Source: Thiohalobacter sp. IOR34
GTDB lineage: Bacteria; Pseudomonadota; Gammaproteobacteria; Thiohalobacterales; Thiohalobacteraceae
Assembly (NCBI RefSeq): GCF_030406045.1
Contig: NZ_CP128988.1
Location: 310,001-374,000, forward strand
Direction: 5' to 3'
DNA length: 64,000 nucleotides
The notes beneath the pieces are model-generated. The model searched no databases, had not been told where the DNA came from, and saw only the letters and a list, made by a program, of their open reading frames with translations. Below, piece after piece: positions 9,199 to 22,191 of the stretch. The stretch's first letter is position 1. Every line of letters begins with the position of its first letter. Made by a program: the position numbers and the translations under genes.

Positions 9199-10044
9199 TC
9201 AGAGGCGCAGCCGTTTCCAGATGGCCAGGGTCGGTTCCGCGCGGTTCATGGTGTAGAAGTGCAGGCCGGGGGCGCCGGCATCGAGCAGCGTCTGGCACAG
9301 CTCCACCATCACCTCCTCGCCGAAGCCGCGGATCGAATCCAGGTCGTCGGCGTAGGCCTCGAGGCGCTTGCGGATCCAGCGCGGGATCTCGGCCCCGCAG
9401 GCATCCGAGAAGCGGGCCAGCTGGGTGTAGTTGGTGATCGGCATGATGCCGGGGACGATAGGCAGCGCCAGTCCCAGCCGTTCGCAGTCGTCGACGAAGC
9501 GGAAGTAGGCGTAGGGGTTATAGAAGTACTGGGTAATGGCGCCATCGGCGCCGGCCTCCACCTTGTGTCGGAAATGCTCGAGGTCCTGTATGGCGTTCAC
9601 CGCCTGGGGATGGAATTCCGGGTAGGCGGCGACCTCGATGTGGAAATGGTCGCCGGTCTGCTCGCGGATGAAGGCCACCAGCTCGTTGGCGTGCTGGAAC
9701 TCGCCGGCCTCGCGCATCCCGGAAGGCATGTCGCCGCGCAGGGCGACGATGCGGCGGATGCCCTGTTTCCGGTAGCGTTCCAGCAGGGCACGGATGTTGT
9801 CACGGGTCGAGCCGATGCAGGACAGGTGGGGGGCCGCCTCGAAGCCGGCCTGCTGGATTTCGACCACGGTGTCGAAGGTGCCCTCCTGGGTGCTGCCACC
9901 GGCGCCAAAGGTGACAGAAAAATAGGCTGGCCCGATCTGCGCCAGCTGCTCGCGTGCCAGGCGCAGTTTCCTGGCCCCCTCGTCCGTCTTTGGCGGGAAG
10001 AATTCGCAGCTGAAGCCGGGTGTGAACTGTTTCTGTGATTCCAT
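9199..10044 (-). CDS. metF: 5,10-methylenetetrahydrofolate reductase
   Basis: 281 residues from the ATG at 10044 (MESQKQFTPG). The (beta/alpha)8 flavoprotein reduces methylene-THF to methyl-THF for methionine synthesis. Recognisable segments are CEFFPPKTDEG near the start, SVTFGAGGSTQEGT, ALRGDMPSG, AAYPEFHP, TQYFYNP and the C-terminal GLHFYTMNRAEPT. It lies downstream of ahcY and upstream of rsmE on the same strand, consistent with a methyl-cycle operon. An in-frame extension reaches upstream to 10350 but runs through the palindromic repeat at 10055-10151 and into the 3' end of ahcY, so it is rejected. Confidence 0.95.
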   Translation of the reverse strand: MESQKQFTPGFSCEFFPPKTDEGARKLRLAREQLAQIGPAYFSVTFGAGGSTQEGTFDTVVEIQQAGFEAAPHLSCIGSTRDNIRALLERYRKQGIRRIVALRGDMPSGMREAGEFQHANELVAFIREQTGDHFHIEVAAYPEFHPQAVNAIQDLEHFRHKVEAGADGAITQYFYNPYAYFRFVDDCERLGLALPIVPGIMPITNYTQLARFSDACGAEIPRWIRKRLEAYADDLDSIRGFGEEVMVELCQTLLDAGAPGLHFYTMNRAEPTLAIWKRLRL

Positions 10045-10054
10045 GGTGTCGTCA

Positions 10055-10151
10055 GCCACGAAACCCACGAAAGATTTTCCGGGATCCGCAGCGCCGCGCG
10101 AAGCGCATGCGCTGCAATGATCCCTTTCGTGGGTTTGGCGGGTTTCGTGGC
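10055..10151. repeat. Palindromic CCACGAAA-type element, copy a
   Basis: Ends GCCACGAAACCCACGAAA and its inverse (TTTCGTGGGTTT...GGTTTCGTGGC) face each other around a GC-rich core reading CGCCGCGCGAAGCGCATGCG. Related copies lie at 13685-13784, 26598-26694 and 62071-62176; three of the four share the core. It fills the ahcY-metF gap and would form a long hairpin in the operon mRNA. Confidence 0.85.
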
Positions 10152-10166
10152 AATCCTTCTCCGCGA

Positions 10167-11579
<1,413 letters not shown>

Positions 11580-11632
11580 GTTCATCTCTCCTGATATAGC
11601 AAAAGATGAGCGCCGTTGTTTGGTTTCGCTGT

Positions 11633-11680
11633 CTCCCCGAGCCTGACGGGTTGCCCCGCTGCAGCGCCCCTCGGGGGGCA
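11633..11680 (-). ncRNA. SAH riboswitch upstream of ahcY
   Basis: Read on the minus strand, the segment has CCCCCCGAGGGGCGCTGCAG, a GC-rich middle, and CAGGCTCGGGG. This matches the SAH riboswitch core (CCGAGG-GCGCUGC ... CAGGCUCGG). CCCCGAG pairs with CTCGGGG to close P1. It ends about 47 bases before the ahcY Shine-Dalgarno site, the place where these elements occur. In this class SAH binding raises expression of ahcY. The match is by eye; a covariance search would settle exact ends. Confidence 0.88.
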
Positions 11681-11703
11681 GTGTCGTGATCGTCGTAGTT
11701 TAG

Positions 11704-11761
11704 CCGCCAAGGCGCCAAGAGCGCCAAGATTACAAAAATCATTTTCCTGGCGCCTTGGCGG
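11704..11761. repeat. GCCAAGGCGCCA inverted repeat between metK and the SAH riboswitch
   Basis: CCGCCAAGGCGCCA (11704-11717) is perfectly inverted at 11748-11761 (TGGCGCCTTGGCGG) around a 30-base AT-containing loop. It sits 9 bases after the metK stop, before the SAH riboswitch. It resembles the other palindromic elements in the window in size and placement but has different arms. It could stabilise or end the metK message. Confidence 0.8.
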
Positions 11762-11770
11762 TTTTAGCGT

Positions 11771-12937
<1,167 letters not shown>

Positions 12938-12956
12938 GCTGGTCGATGCCTCATAA

Positions 12957-12990
12957 CAAAAAACCCGCCGGCCGGAAGCTCAAGCGGGTT
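12957..12990 (-). terminator. Attenuator (intrinsic terminator) in the metK leader
   Basis: On the minus strand AACCCGC and GCGGGTT form a stem around a 15-base loop, followed by TTTTTTG. It ends about 20 bases before the metK ATG and lies downstream of the SAM-II-like aptamer, so it is placed to act as the expression platform. Confidence 0.85.
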
Positions 12991-13009
12991 CTGGAATTCT
13001 TGTTGCCAT

Positions 13010-13064
13010 CCTCGCTTTAGCCGGATTTCTATAGCGCCCGCAATCTGAATTCAAATCGGCGCTG
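13010..13064 (-). ncRNA. SAM-II-like riboswitch upstream of metK
   Basis: The minus-strand RNA matches the known SAM-II aptamer in order and spacing. P1 arm AGCGCC (13063-13058) is followed by GAUUUGA, then AUUGC, then the closing arm GGCGCU (13038-13033), then GAAAU and GCUAAA, the pseudoknot-forming 3' segment. P1 is a perfect 6-bp stem. The aptamer starts about 3 bases after the predicted transcription start and is followed by an intrinsic terminator and metK. SAM-II is best known from alphaproteobacteria. The call is by eye against the published aptamer pattern. Confidence 0.82.
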
Positions 13065-13073
13065 TGGGCCGGA

Positions 13074-13103
13074 AGTTTAGGCCACCTTTCTTGTTGTTGT
13101 CAA
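13074..13103 (-). promoter_or_regulatory. Sigma-70 promoter of metK operon
   Basis: Minus strand: perfect -35 TTGACA at 13103-13098, an 18-base spacer, and -10 TAAACT at 13079-13074 (4 of 6). The start point would be near 13067, right at the 5' end of the SAM-II-like aptamer. The outer 34-bp inverted repeat of the neighbouring element ends 2 bases upstream of the -35. Confidence 0.7.
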
Positions 13104-13105
13104 AG

Positions 13106-13374
13106 ATACTAAGACAAACGATAACAAAGCCTCATTCAGAGCTTGCCAGGCGCCCCGGATCAAGGCGTGCTCCGCAGGGAATGGCCCGCCCTTGCCAAGG
13201 GGCACAACGCAGAGCCGGGGCGCCTGGCAAGCTCCCTGCGGGCGGGCCTCTGGACGGCCATCCGCAACGTTGCAATGGCTTGACAGGGAATCACCCTGCC
13301 GGCGCCATTGCGCCTTGCGGGCTGATCGTCCAGAGACCCGCTGAATGAGGCTTTGTTATCGTTTGTCTTAGTAT
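13106..13374. mobile_element. 269-bp MITE-like element with 34-bp perfect terminal inverted repeats
   Basis: The left end ATACTAAGACAAACGATAAC and following bases (13106-13139) are the exact inverse of 13341-13374. Inside are two further inverted pairs: GAGCTTGCCAGGCGCCCCGG against its inverse near 13216-13235, and CCTCTGGACG against CGTCCAGAGA. No open reading frame for a transposase fits. The outer TTGTTATCGTTTGT motif recurs alone at 21888-21901 after fba. It ends next to the metK promoter. Confidence 0.85.
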
Positions 13375-13626
13375 AGCCCGGATATTGCACCAAGGATTCG
13401 ATTCTCAGGGCGGAGCTGGCAAAGCAGCTTGGTCGATCACCCGCAGAAGCATAGCCGTAGCTATGGTTCAAGGGGGATCGGCCAGGATGCGCAGCCAGAT
13501 GCGTTCTGAGATCGAATAGGCACAAAGTGTACCCCGCCACGAGAGCCTATTTGCGAGCCTCCTGGCCTTGTATGCCAGCCTGCACTCCGATCATAGGGGC
13601 CGCCTTGGTGCAATATCCGGGGTAGC
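13375..13626. mobile_element. GATATTGCACC-type MITE, copy 1 (about 251 bp)
   Basis: Ends AGCCCGGATATTGCACCAAG and CTTGGTGCAATATCCGG are inverse. The left interior (GATTCGATTCTCAGGGCG ... AGCATAGCCGTAGCTATGG ... TCAAGGGGGATCGG) is shared with the full copy at 36490-36740 and partly with 57154-57436. There is no coding capacity. It abuts the 269-bp element on its left. Confidence 0.85.
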
Positions 13627-13684
13627 CACCAAACCCACGAAAAGGCTTATTGTGGGGTGCGTCCCCTGGCCGAAGAAACAACAA

Positions 13685-13784
13685 TGGCCACGGAAAACAC
13701 GAAAATATCTTCTGGTTACCAGGCGCCGCGCGAAGTGCCTGCGCCGCAATAATCCCGTCCGTGTGTTCCGTGTTTTTCGTGGCT
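13685..13784. repeat. Palindromic CCACGAAA-type element, copy b
   Basis: Arms GGCCACGGAAAACACGAAAA and TCCGTGTTTTTCGTGGC face each other. The core GGCGCCGCGCGAAGTGCCTG is shared with the copies at 10055-10151 and, in reverse, 62071-62176. A loose additional arm (CCAAACCCACGAAAAGG) sits just before it at 13629-13645. Confidence 0.8.
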
Positions 13785-13845
13785 ATTTCAAGGTATTCCG
13801 CACATGGTAAACTGCGCGCCTCGATCTGGAACGGAGGAACGGACC

Positions 13846-14403
13846 ATGGTTTCGCTTGAGACGCCCGTCTGTGAGTTCGGCAAGCCGGCGGTGGGTTTCG
13901 CCCTGCCGGGCGTGGACGGCAGGATCTGGACGCTGGACGACTGCCGCGGCGAGAAGGGTCTGCTGGTGATGTTCATCTGCAATCACTGCCCCTACGTGAA
14001 GGCGATCCGCGAGCGCCTGGTGCGCGACACCCGGGAACTGATGGACTACGGCATCAACTCGGTGGCCATCATGTCCAACGATCCCAGCGACTACCCGGAG
14101 GATTCCTTCGACAACATGAAGCGGGTGGCGGAGCAGTATCGATTCCCCTTCCCCTACCTGCTGGACGAGACCCAGGAGGTGGCGCGGGCCTATGGTGCCG
14201 TCTGCACGCCGGATTTCTTCGGCTACAACGCCGATCTGGAGCTGCAGTATCGCGGCCGCTTCGATGCCAGCCGCAAGGAGACCGCGTCGGGGGATGTGCG
14301 CCGCGACCTGTTCGAGGCCATGAAGCAGGTCGCGGAAACCGGCCGCGGGCCGGCCGAGCAGATTCCCAGTATCGGTTGTTCCATCAAGTGGATAGGCGAG
14401 TGA
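13846..14403 (+). CDS. Thioredoxin-fold protein with CNHC motif (AhpC/TSA-like family)
   Basis: 185 residues from the ATG at 13846, which has GGAGGA 8-13 bases upstream; the in-frame Met at 13804 lacks a site. The thioredoxin fold spans most of the protein, with the redox motif C45-N-H-C48 in MFICNHCPYVKA, a known signature of small thioredoxin-like proteins. A later PYLLDETQEVARAYGAVCTPDFF contains the cis-Pro region. No signal peptide is seen, so it is probably cytoplasmic. Likely a thiol-disulfide oxidoreductase or peroxiredoxin-like protein; the exact substrate is unknown. Stands alone between the repeat cluster and tkt. Confidence 0.85.
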   Translation: MVSLETPVCEFGKPAVGFALPGVDGRIWTLDDCRGEKGLLVMFICNHCPYVKAIRERLVRDTRELMDYGINSVAIMSNDPSDYPEDSFDNMKRVAEQYRFPFPYLLDETQEVARAYGAVCTPDFFGYNADLELQYRGRFDASRKETASGDVRRDLFEAMKQVAETGRGPAEQIPSIGCSIKWIGE

Positions 14404-14791
14404 AGGCAGTGGCCGCTCCAGTATGATAAGCGCCGCCTATCTGCAAATAGAAAAAATGTATCGGTCAGGTCCTGCCGGACTGGCAGAAGGCGGCAGCGCT
14501 CGCTGCTATTGCTCCGCGTCAGCATCTAGGGGAAAATACGCCGCTCGACCCGCCCCGGCAGGTGCTCGGCCGGAGGCGGGCCGTCGACGGCGCGAACAGA
14601 ATTTTTGAGTGTTTCGCCCTGCAGCAGGCGGGCCTTGGCGGAACACCGCTTTCAAGAAGAACCCGATACCTGGCACGTCAACAGGAGTCCGGGAGAGGCT
14701 TTTGTTTCAGCGATGCCGCGGGCCGTTTCGGCCCAAGATCCGCGGCCGGCCAGGTGGCACAGCATTTACAAGCATATATAGGAGAGAACCC
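14404..14791. other. Intergenic leader region before tkt
   Basis: 388 bases with no convincing gene. It contains a strong hairpin, GCCGCGGGCC paired with GGCC...CCGCGGC, around 14713-14747, and a Shine-Dalgarno site GGAGAG at 14781-14786 for tkt. In-frame upstream Met codons of tkt here lack homology to transketolase and are not used. A regulator site for the cbb-type operon would be expected here but none could be called by eye. Confidence 0.5.
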
Positions 14792-16780
14792 ATGCCCTCG
14801 CGCAAAGAACTCGCTAACGCCATTCGCGCCCTCAGTATGGACGCCGTTCAGAAGGCAAATTCCGGCCACCCCGGTGCGCCGATGGGGATGGCTGACATCG
14901 CCGAGGTGCTGTGGAACGATTTCCTCAAGCACAATCCGTCCAACCCGGCATGGTGGGACCGCGACCGTTTCGTGCTGTCCAACGGCCATGGCTCCATGCT
15001 GATCTATTCCTTGCTGCACCTCTCCGGTTACGACCTCAGCATCGAGGACCTGAAGCAGTTCCGCCAGCTGCATTCCAAGACCCCGGGCCATCCCGAATAC
15101 GGCTACACGCCAGGCGTCGAGACCACCACCGGTCCGCTGGGGCAGGGCATCACCAACGCCGTGGGCATGGCACTGGCCGAGCGCACGCTGGCCGGTCAGT
15201 TCAACCGCGACGGCCACCACATCGTCGACCACTACACCTACACCTTCCTTGGCGATGGCTGCATGATGGAAGGCGTCTCCCACGAGTCCTGTGCCCTGGC
15301 CGGCACCCTGGGTCTCGGCAAGCTGATCGCCTTCTGGGACGACAACGGCATCTCCATCGACGGCCATGTCGAGAGCTGGTTCAGCGATGACACGCCCAAG
15401 CGTTTCGAGGCCTATGGCTGGCACGTGATCCGCGATGTCGACGGCCACGATGCCGAGGCCATCAGCCGTGCGATCCACGAGGCCAAGTCTGTCAATGACC
15501 GTCCCTCGCTGATCTGCTGCAAGACCGTGATCGGTTATGGCGCCCCGAATCTCTGCGGCAGCCACGATTGCCACGGCGCGCCGCTGGGCGAGGACGAGAT
15601 CAAGGCCACCCGCGAGAACCTGGGCTGGAAGTACGGTCCGTTCGAGATCCCGGACGAGATCTATGCCGGCTGGGATGCCCGCGACAAGGGCGCCAAGGCC
15701 GAGGCCGAGTGGAACGAGAAGTTCGCTGCCTACAAGGCCGCTTTCCCGGATCTGGCCGCCGAATTCGAGCGCCGCATGAAGGGCGAGCTGCCCGCCAACT
15801 GGGAAGAGCATGCTGCCGCCTTCATCAAGGAGATCGATGCCAAGGCCGAGAGTCCGGCCACCCGCAAGGCCTCGCAGAACGCCATCAACGGCTATGCCCC
15901 GGTGCTGCCCGAATTCTTCGGCGGCTCGGCGGACCTGACCCCGTCCAACCTGACGTCCTGGTCCGGCTCGGTGTCCGTCAACAAGACCGTGACCGATGGC
16001 AACTATCTGTCCTATGGCGTGCGCGAGTTCGGCATGTCGGCGATGATGAACGGCATGTCGCTGCACGGCGGCTTCGTGCCCTTCGGCGGCACCTTCCTGA
16101 TGTTCTCCGAATACGCCCGCAATGCCCTGCGCATGGCGGCGCTGATGAAGATCCAGAGCATCTTCGTCTACACCCATGACTCCATCGGTCTCGGCGAGGA
16201 CGGCCCGACCCACCAGCCGATCGAGCAGATCGCCACCCTGCGGCTGGTACCCAACATGACCCTGTGGCGGCCCTGCGATGCAGTGGAGACCGCGGTGGCC
16301 TGGAAGGCGGCGATCGAGAAGAAGGACGGCCCGACCTGCCTGATCTTCTCCCGCCAGGGTCTGCCGCACCAGACGCGCAGCGAGGCGCAGATCGCCGATA
16401 TCGCCAAGGGCGGTTACATCCTCAAGGACTGCGACGGCGCACCGGACGCCATCATCATTGCCACCGGTTCCGAGGTGGCGCTGGCCATGGGTGCGGCCGA
16501 GGCCATGAGCGACAAGAAGATCCGCGTCGTCTCCATGCCGGCCACCGATGTGTTCGACGCCCAGGACGAGGCCTATCGCGAGTCCGTGCTGCCTTCCAGC
16601 TGCACGGCACGGGTCGCCGTCGAGGCGGGGGTGCGCGACTACTGGCGCAAGTATGTCGGCCTGGGGGGCGCGGTGGTCGGGATCGACCGCTTCGGCGAAT
16701 CGGCGCCGGCCGGCGAACTGTTCAAGGAATTCGGCTTCACCGTGGACAACGTGGTCAAGGCCGTCAACTCTGTCCTGTAA
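14792..16780 (+). CDS. tkt: Transketolase
   Basis: 662 residues from ATG 14792 with GGAGAG 6 bases upstream. Thiamine-diphosphate enzyme moving two-carbon units between sugars in the Calvin and pentose phosphate pathways. Features: [16 protein letters not shown] near the N-terminus, the TPP/Mg loop [18 protein letters not shown], the pyrimidine-domain [12 protein letters not shown], and the C-terminal domain from about 530. First gene of a tkt-gap-pgk-pyk-fba run on one strand, the order of Calvin-cycle operons in autotrophic gammaproteobacteria (where it is called cbbT). RuBisCO itself is not in the window. Confidence 0.97.
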   Translation: MPSRKELANAIRALSMDAVQKANSGHPGAPMGMADIAEVLWNDFLKHNPSNPAWWDRDRFVLSNGHGSMLIYSLLHLSGYDLSIEDLKQFRQLHSKTPGHPEYGYTPGVETTTGPLGQGITNAVGMALAERTLAGQFNRDGHHIVDHYTYTFLGDGCMMEGVSHESCALAGTLGLGKLIAFWDDNGISIDGHVESWFSDDTPKRFEAYGWHVIRDVDGHDAEAISRAIHEAKSVNDRPSLICCKTVIGYGAPNLCGSHDCHGAPLGEDEIKATRENLGWKYGPFEIPDEIYAGWDARDKGAKAEAEWNEKFAAYKAAFPDLAAEFERRMKGELPANWEEHAAAFIKEIDAKAESPATRKASQNAINGYAPVLPEFFGGSADLTPSNLTSWSGSVSVNKTVTDGNYLSYGVREFGMSAMMNGMSLHGGFVPFGGTFLMFSEYARNALRMAALMKIQSIFVYTHDSIGLGEDGPTHQPIEQIATLRLVPNMTLWRPCDAVETAVAWKAAIEKKDGPTCLIFSRQGLPHQTRSEAQIADIAKGGYILKDCDGAPDAIIIATGSEVALAMGAAEAMSDKKIRVVSMPATDVFDAQDEAYRESVLPSSCTARVAVEAGVRDYWRKYVGLGGAVVGIDRFGESAPAGELFKEFGFTVDNVVKAVNSVL

Positions 16781-17827
<1,047 letters not shown>

Positions 17828-17844
17828 GCAGCCTGACGGACGTC

Positions 17845-17872
17845 ATGCGGGGCGGGTGTTCCCGCCCCGCAT
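17845..17872 (+). other. Strong hairpin between gap and pgk
   Basis: ATGCGGGGCGGG (17845-17856) and its exact inverse at 17861-17872 enclose a TGTT loop. No T-run follows, so it looks more like an mRNA-stabilising or processing hairpin than an intrinsic terminator. It could set a higher level of gap than pgk. Confidence 0.75.
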
Positions 17873-17974
17873 CGACGGCCTTCCCTTTGCCGGCAGAGAA
17901 CCATTCGCCAAGCGCCAGCGGCTTGGCCAATCGTTTTCAAGATATATCAAGCCTTAGAGTTCAAGGAGCAGCAG

Positions 17975-19156
17975 ATGTCCGTGATCAAGATGACCGACCT
18001 CGATCTGGCCGGAAAACGCGTCCTCATCCGTCAGGATCTCAACGTGCCGATCAAGGACGGCAAGGTGACCTCCGACAAGCGGATCCGCGCCTCGCTGCCG
18101 ACCATCGAGCAGGCCATGAAGGCCGGTGCGCGGGTGATGCTGATGTCCCATCTGGGACGGCCTACCGAGGGTGAATACGACGAGCAGTTCTCGCTCAAGC
18201 CGGTGTCCGATCATCTCGGCGGCCTGCTGGGCAAGGAGGTGCGGCTGGTCAAGGATTACCTGGAGACGGCGCCCGAGGTGGCAGAGGGCGAGGTGGTGAT
18301 CCTCGAGAATGTCCGCTTCAACAAGGGCGAGAAGAAGAACGACGACGAACTGTCCAGGAAGTACGCCAGTCTCTGTGACGTCTACGTGATGGACGCCTTC
18401 GGTACCGCGCACCGCGCCCAGGCTTCGACCCACGGTGTCGCCAAGTATGCCCCGGTGGCCTGCGCCGGCCCGCTGCTGGCCGGTGAACTGGAGGCGCTGG
18501 GCAAGGCCCTGCACAACCCCGAGCGGCCGATGGTGGCCATCGTCGGCGGCTCCAAGGTCTCCACCAAGCTGACCGTGCTGGAGTCCCTGTCCCAGGTGGT
18601 GGATCAGCTGATCCCGGGTGGTGGCATCGCCAATACCTTCATCGCTGCCTGCGGTTACAATGTCGGCAAGTCGCTGTACGAGGAGGATCTGATCCCCGAG
18701 GCCAAGCGCTTGATGGAAGCGGCCAAGGCCAAGGGTGGCGAGATCCCGGTGCCGAGTGACGTGGTGGTGGGCAAGGAGTTCTCCGAGACCGCCGAGGCGA
18801 CAGTGAAGAAGGTCGACGAGGTCGCCGACGACGACATGATCTTCGACATCGGACCGGAGACCGCCGCCCGTTTCGCGGAGATGATGAAGGCTGCCGGGAC
18901 CATCGTCTGGAACGGTCCGGTCGGCGTCTTCGAGTTCGATCAGTTCGGTGAGGGCACCAAGACCCTGGGACTGGCCATTGCCGAGTCCAGGGCCTTCTCC
19001 ATCGCCGGCGGTGGCGACACCCTGGCGGCGGTCGACAAATACGGTATCGCCGACCGGATCTCCTACATCTCGACCGGTGGCGGCGCCTTCCTGGAATTCC
19101 TGGAAGGCAAGAAGCTGCCGGCGGTGGAGGTCCTCGAACAGCGCGCCAAGTCCTGA
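17975..19156 (+). CDS. pgk: Phosphoglycerate kinase
   Basis: 393 residues, standard size. N-terminal substrate domain with [13 protein letters not shown] and [10 protein letters not shown]-terminal nucleotide domain with [19 protein letters not shown] and the ATP-loop GGGDTLAAV. Transfers phosphate between 3-phosphoglycerate and ATP. Start supported by AAGGAG 7-12 bases upstream. Third gene of the carbon operon, 147 bases after gap, with the GC-rich hairpin in the gap. Confidence 0.97.
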   Translation: MSVIKMTDLDLAGKRVLIRQDLNVPIKDGKVTSDKRIRASLPTIEQAMKAGARVMLMSHLGRPTEGEYDEQFSLKPVSDHLGGLLGKEVRLVKDYLETAPEVAEGEVVILENVRFNKGEKKNDDELSRKYASLCDVYVMDAFGTAHRAQASTHGVAKYAPVACAGPLLAGELEALGKALHNPERPMVAIVGGSKVSTKLTVLESLSQVVDQLIPGGGIANTFIAACGYNVGKSLYEEDLIPEAKRLMEAAKAKGGEIPVPSDVVVGKEFSETAEATVKKVDEVADDDMIFDIGPETAARFAEMMKAAGTIVWNGPVGVFEFDQFGEGTKTLGLAIAESRAFSIAGGGDTLAAVDKYGIADRISYISTGGGAFLEFLEGKKLPAVEVLEQRAKS

Positions 19157-19256
19157 GCCGGGCGTGCGACGAACCGCTGCCGCACGGGTTATTCCCGGGT
19201 GGCGGGCGGGATTCCTACAATCAGGCGCAACAGGCGCCGTCAGGAAAGCGGGCTTT

Positions 19257-20708
19257 ATGCTGAGACGTACCAAGATCATCGCCACCATGGGGCCGGCGAC
19301 CGATGACCCCAAGGCCCTGGATGCACTGATCCAGGCCGGGGTCGACGTGGTGCGCCTGAATTTCTCTCATGGCAGTCACGAGGAACACCGCGAACGGGCG
19401 GAGACGGTACGCAACCGGGCCCGCGCCCACGGTCGCCAGGTCGGTGTGCTCTGCGACCTGCAGGGGCCGAAGATCCGCATCGAACGTTTCAAGGAAGGCA
19501 AGGTGGTGCTCGAGGAAGGGGCGCGCTTCGTGCTCGATGCCTCGCTGGGCAGCGACGACGGTACTGCCGAGCGGGTCGGCATCGCCTACAAGCAGTTGCC
19601 GGAGGACGTCAAGCGCGGCGATACCCTGCTGCTCGACGACGGTCATGTGGTGCTCTGGGTCGAGGACAGCCTGGGTGCGGAGATCGTCTGCCGCGTGGTG
19701 GTCGGAGGCGAGCTGTCCAACAACAAGGGCATCAACCGCCAGGGCGGCGGGCTTTCCGCCAAGGCGCTCACCGACAAGGACCGAGCCGACATCAAGGTTG
19801 CGGCGGATATGCGCTGCGATTACCTGGCCTTGTCCTTCCCGCGCTGTGCCGACGATGTCAACGAGGCGCGCGAGCTGCTGCGCCAGGCGGGTGGCCATGG
19901 CGGCATCATCGCCAAGATCGAACGTGCCGAGGCGATGAACAATCTGGAGGAGATCATCGAGGCCAGCGACGCAGTGATGATCGCCCGCGGCGACCTCGGT
20001 GTGGAGATCGGCGATGCCGAGCTGCCGGCCGTGCAGAAGCGCATCATCCACATCGCGCGTGGCCTGGACCGGGTGGTGATCACCGCCACGCAGATGATGC
20101 AGTCGATGGTCGAGAGCCCGATTCCTACCCGCGCCGAGGTGTTCGACGTGGCCAATGCGGTGATCGACGGCACCGATGCCGTGATGCTCTCGGCCGAGAC
20201 TGCCACCGGCAAGTATCCCGACAAGGTGGTGGCGGCCATGGACCGCATCTGCAAGGGGGCCGAACGGCAGCGCAATGCCATGGTTACGGAACGCCGCCAG
20301 CAGATGCACTTCAACCGCATCGACGAGGCCATCGCCAAGGCCGCCATGTATACCGCCAATCATCTTGGGGTGAAGGCCATCGCCGCGCTGACCGAGTCCG
20401 GTGCCACGCCACTATGGATGTCTCGTATCAGTTCCGGCATACCGATCTATGCCTTGACCCGTCATGTGGAGACGCGTAGAAAGGTAACCCTTTATCGCGG
20501 CGTCTACCCGGTCAGCTTCGACGTCACCTCCACCGACCATGCCGAGGTCAACCGCGAGGCGATCGACGAGCTGGTGCGCCGCGGCGCGGTGCGCGACGGC
20601 GATCTGGTGATCATCACCAAGGGCGATCTGGCCGGCGTGCTGGGCGGGACCAACGCGATGAAGATCCTGCGTGTCGGCGAACACGAACTGCACCAGGACG
20701 AACTCTGA
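19257..20708 (+). CDS. pyk: Pyruvate kinase
   Basis: 483 residues from ATG 19257 ([17 protein letters not shown]), a conserved pyruvate kinase N-terminus, so the in-frame upstream extension into pgk is rejected. Motifs: [27 protein letters not shown], the catalytic [14 protein letters not shown] and [12 protein letters not shown], and TATQMMQSM. It converts phosphoenolpyruvate to pyruvate with ATP formation. It lies 100 bases after pgk and before fba; pyk inside this operon is typical for autotrophic gammaproteobacteria. Confidence 0.96.
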   Translation: MLRRTKIIATMGPATDDPKALDALIQAGVDVVRLNFSHGSHEEHRERAETVRNRARAHGRQVGVLCDLQGPKIRIERFKEGKVVLEEGARFVLDASLGSDDGTAERVGIAYKQLPEDVKRGDTLLLDDGHVVLWVEDSLGAEIVCRVVVGGELSNNKGINRQGGGLSAKALTDKDRADIKVAADMRCDYLALSFPRCADDVNEARELLRQAGGHGGIIAKIERAEAMNNLEEIIEASDAVMIARGDLGVEIGDAELPAVQKRIIHIARGLDRVVITATQMMQSMVESPIPTRAEVFDVANAVIDGTDAVMLSAETATGKYPDKVVAAMDRICKGAERQRNAMVTERRQQMHFNRIDEAIAKAAMYTANHLGVKAIAALTESGATPLWMSRISSGIPIYALTRHVETRRKVTLYRGVYPVSFDVTSTDHAEVNREAIDELVRRGAVRDGDLVIITKGDLAGVLGGTNAMKILRVGEHELHQDEL

Positions 20709-20773
20709 AGCGGGCCGCGTGCCCCGCCGGGACCGAATTTCTTAGAACACATACCAACTCCAAGGAGAGACCC

Positions 20774-21838
20774 ATGGCCTTGATATCCTTGCGTCAATTG
20801 CTCGATTACGCTGCCGAGAACAACTTCGGCATGCCTGCCTTCAACGTCAACAACATGGAGCAGGTGCACGCCATCATGCAGGCGGCCGACGAGACCAACA
20901 GCCCGGTCATCATGCAGGGCTCTGCCGGCGCACGTTCCTACGCGGGCGAGCCCTTTCTGCGCCATCTGATCTCCGCGGCCATCGAGATGTATCCGCACAT
21001 CCCGATCGTCATGCACCAGGATCACGGCTCGGCCCCCGGCGTCTGCCTGCGTTCCATCCAGTCCGGCTTCAGCTCGGTGATGATGGATGGCTCGCTGATG
21101 GAAGACATGAAGACCCCTTCCACCTATGAGTACAACGTCGACGTCACCCGCCGGGTGGTGGAGATGGCTCATGCCGGCGGTGTTTCGGTGGAGGGCGAGC
21201 TGGGCTGCCTGGGTTCGCTGGAGACTGGCATGATGGGCGAGGAAGACGGTCATGGCGCCGAGGGCAAGCTGGATCACTCCCAGCTGCTGACCGACCCTGA
21301 AGAGGCCGCTCAGTTCGTCAAGGACACCGGCGTCGATGCCCTGGCCATCGCCATCGGCACCAGCCACGGTGCCTACAAGTTCACCCGCCCGCCGACCGGC
21401 GACATCCTGGCCATCGAGCGCATCAAGGAAATCCATGCCCGCATCCCCGACACCCATCTGGTGATGCACGGTTCCTCCTCGGTGCCGCAGGACTGGCTGG
21501 AGATCATCAACAACTACGGCGGCGACATGGGCCAGACCTATGGCGTGCCGGTGGAGGAGATCCAGGAAGGCATCAAGCACGGTGTGCGCAAGGTCAACAT
21601 CGATACCGACCTGCGCATGGCCTCCACGGGTGCCATTCGCAAGCACCTGGCGGAGAACCCCTCCAACTTCGATCCGCGCAAGTTCCTCAAGGCGTCCACC
21701 GCCGCCATGAAGGAGATCTGCAAGGCGCGCTACGAGGCCTTCGGCGCTGCCGGCCACGCCGACAAGATCAAGCCGATCAGCCTGGAAGACATGTACAAGC
21801 GCTACGAATCCGGTGAGCTCGATCCCAAGGTCAGCTGA
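20774..21838 (+). CDS. fba: Class II fructose-bisphosphate aldolase
   Basis: 354 residues, CbbA type. Metal-dependent aldol condensation/cleavage of fructose (and, in the Calvin cycle, sedoheptulose) bisphosphate. Features: [11 protein letters not shown], zinc-ligand region [52 protein letters not shown] and [19 protein letters not shown] precedes the ATG. Last gene of the operon and followed by an intrinsic terminator. Confidence 0.97.
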   Translation: MALISLRQLLDYAAENNFGMPAFNVNNMEQVHAIMQAADETNSPVIMQGSAGARSYAGEPFLRHLISAAIEMYPHIPIVMHQDHGSAPGVCLRSIQSGFSSVMMDGSLMEDMKTPSTYEYNVDVTRRVVEMAHAGGVSVEGELGCLGSLETGMMGEEDGHGAEGKLDHSQLLTDPEEAAQFVKDTGVDALAIAIGTSHGAYKFTRPPTGDILAIERIKEIHARIPDTHLVMHGSSSVPQDWLEIINNYGGDMGQTYGVPVEEIQEGIKHGVRKVNIDTDLRMASTGAIRKHLAENPSNFDPRKFLKASTAAMKEICKARYEAFGAAGHADKIKPISLEDMYKRYESGELDPKVS

Positions 21839-21862
21839 TCCGGTTGTTGCGAGGTGCAATCG

Positions 21863-21889
21863 AAGGGCGGCCTTGGGCCGCCCTTTTTT
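21863..21889 (+). terminator. Intrinsic terminator of the tkt-fba operon
   Basis: GGGCGGCC and GGCCGCCC form an 8-bp stem with a TTG loop, followed by TTTTTT. It lies 25 bases after the fba stop codon. Confidence 0.92.
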
Positions 21890-21908
21890 GTTATCGTTTG
21901 TATTATTA

Positions 21909-22147
21909 ACCCCGATATTGCATCAGGCCCCCGGATGATGGCGTGGCTGGACCCGCCGGGGATCGCGGCCTGGAGGCCGCTCCTACGGGGCATGGCGGCA
22001 CCATGGTAGGAGCGGCCTCCAGGCCGCGATTGACGTGGTGTTGAACATTACTGTAACCCGCCCAAGGGGCCTTTCATGGCCATATCGTCCCTGTATTACA
22101 GCACGAACCCCCTTCATGCGCGCCGCCTTGGTGCAATATCCGGGTTA
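21909..22147. mobile_element. GATATTGCACC-type MITE, copy with embedded REP
   Basis: Left end CCCCGATATTGCATCAGG and right end CCGCCTTGGTGCAATATCCG mark a diverged copy of the MITE. Its middle is occupied by the REP palindrome at 21962-22030. Preceded by TTGTTATCGTTTGTATTA (21888-21905), which resembles the end of the 269-bp element at 13106-13374, and in both places that motif directly abuts this MITE family. Confidence 0.7.
21962..22030. repeat. REP-like palindrome, copy B
   Basis: ATCGCGGCCTGGAGGCCGCT... and its inverse enclose GGGGCATGGCGGCACCATGG. In reverse orientation this copy is almost identical to the one at 8236-8304, including the loop. Confidence 0.9.
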
Positions 22148-22191
22148 GCCAGATTCGCCCTGAAACTCGAATCCTTGGCGCAATATGCGGA
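22148..22191. mobile_element. Solo left end of the GATATTGCACC-type MITE, inverted
   Basis: AGATTCGCCCTGAAACTCGA and ATCCTTGGCGCAATATGCGG are the reverse complement of the left end of copy 36490-36740. It directly abuts the preceding MITE. The stop codon of the minus-strand porin-like gene (22192-22194) touches its outer edge. Confidence 0.75.

Noticed and set aside
13081-13640. A transposase-bearing insertion sequence
   Set aside because: Terminal repeats are clear but no frame encodes a transposase, so these are MITE-like elements.
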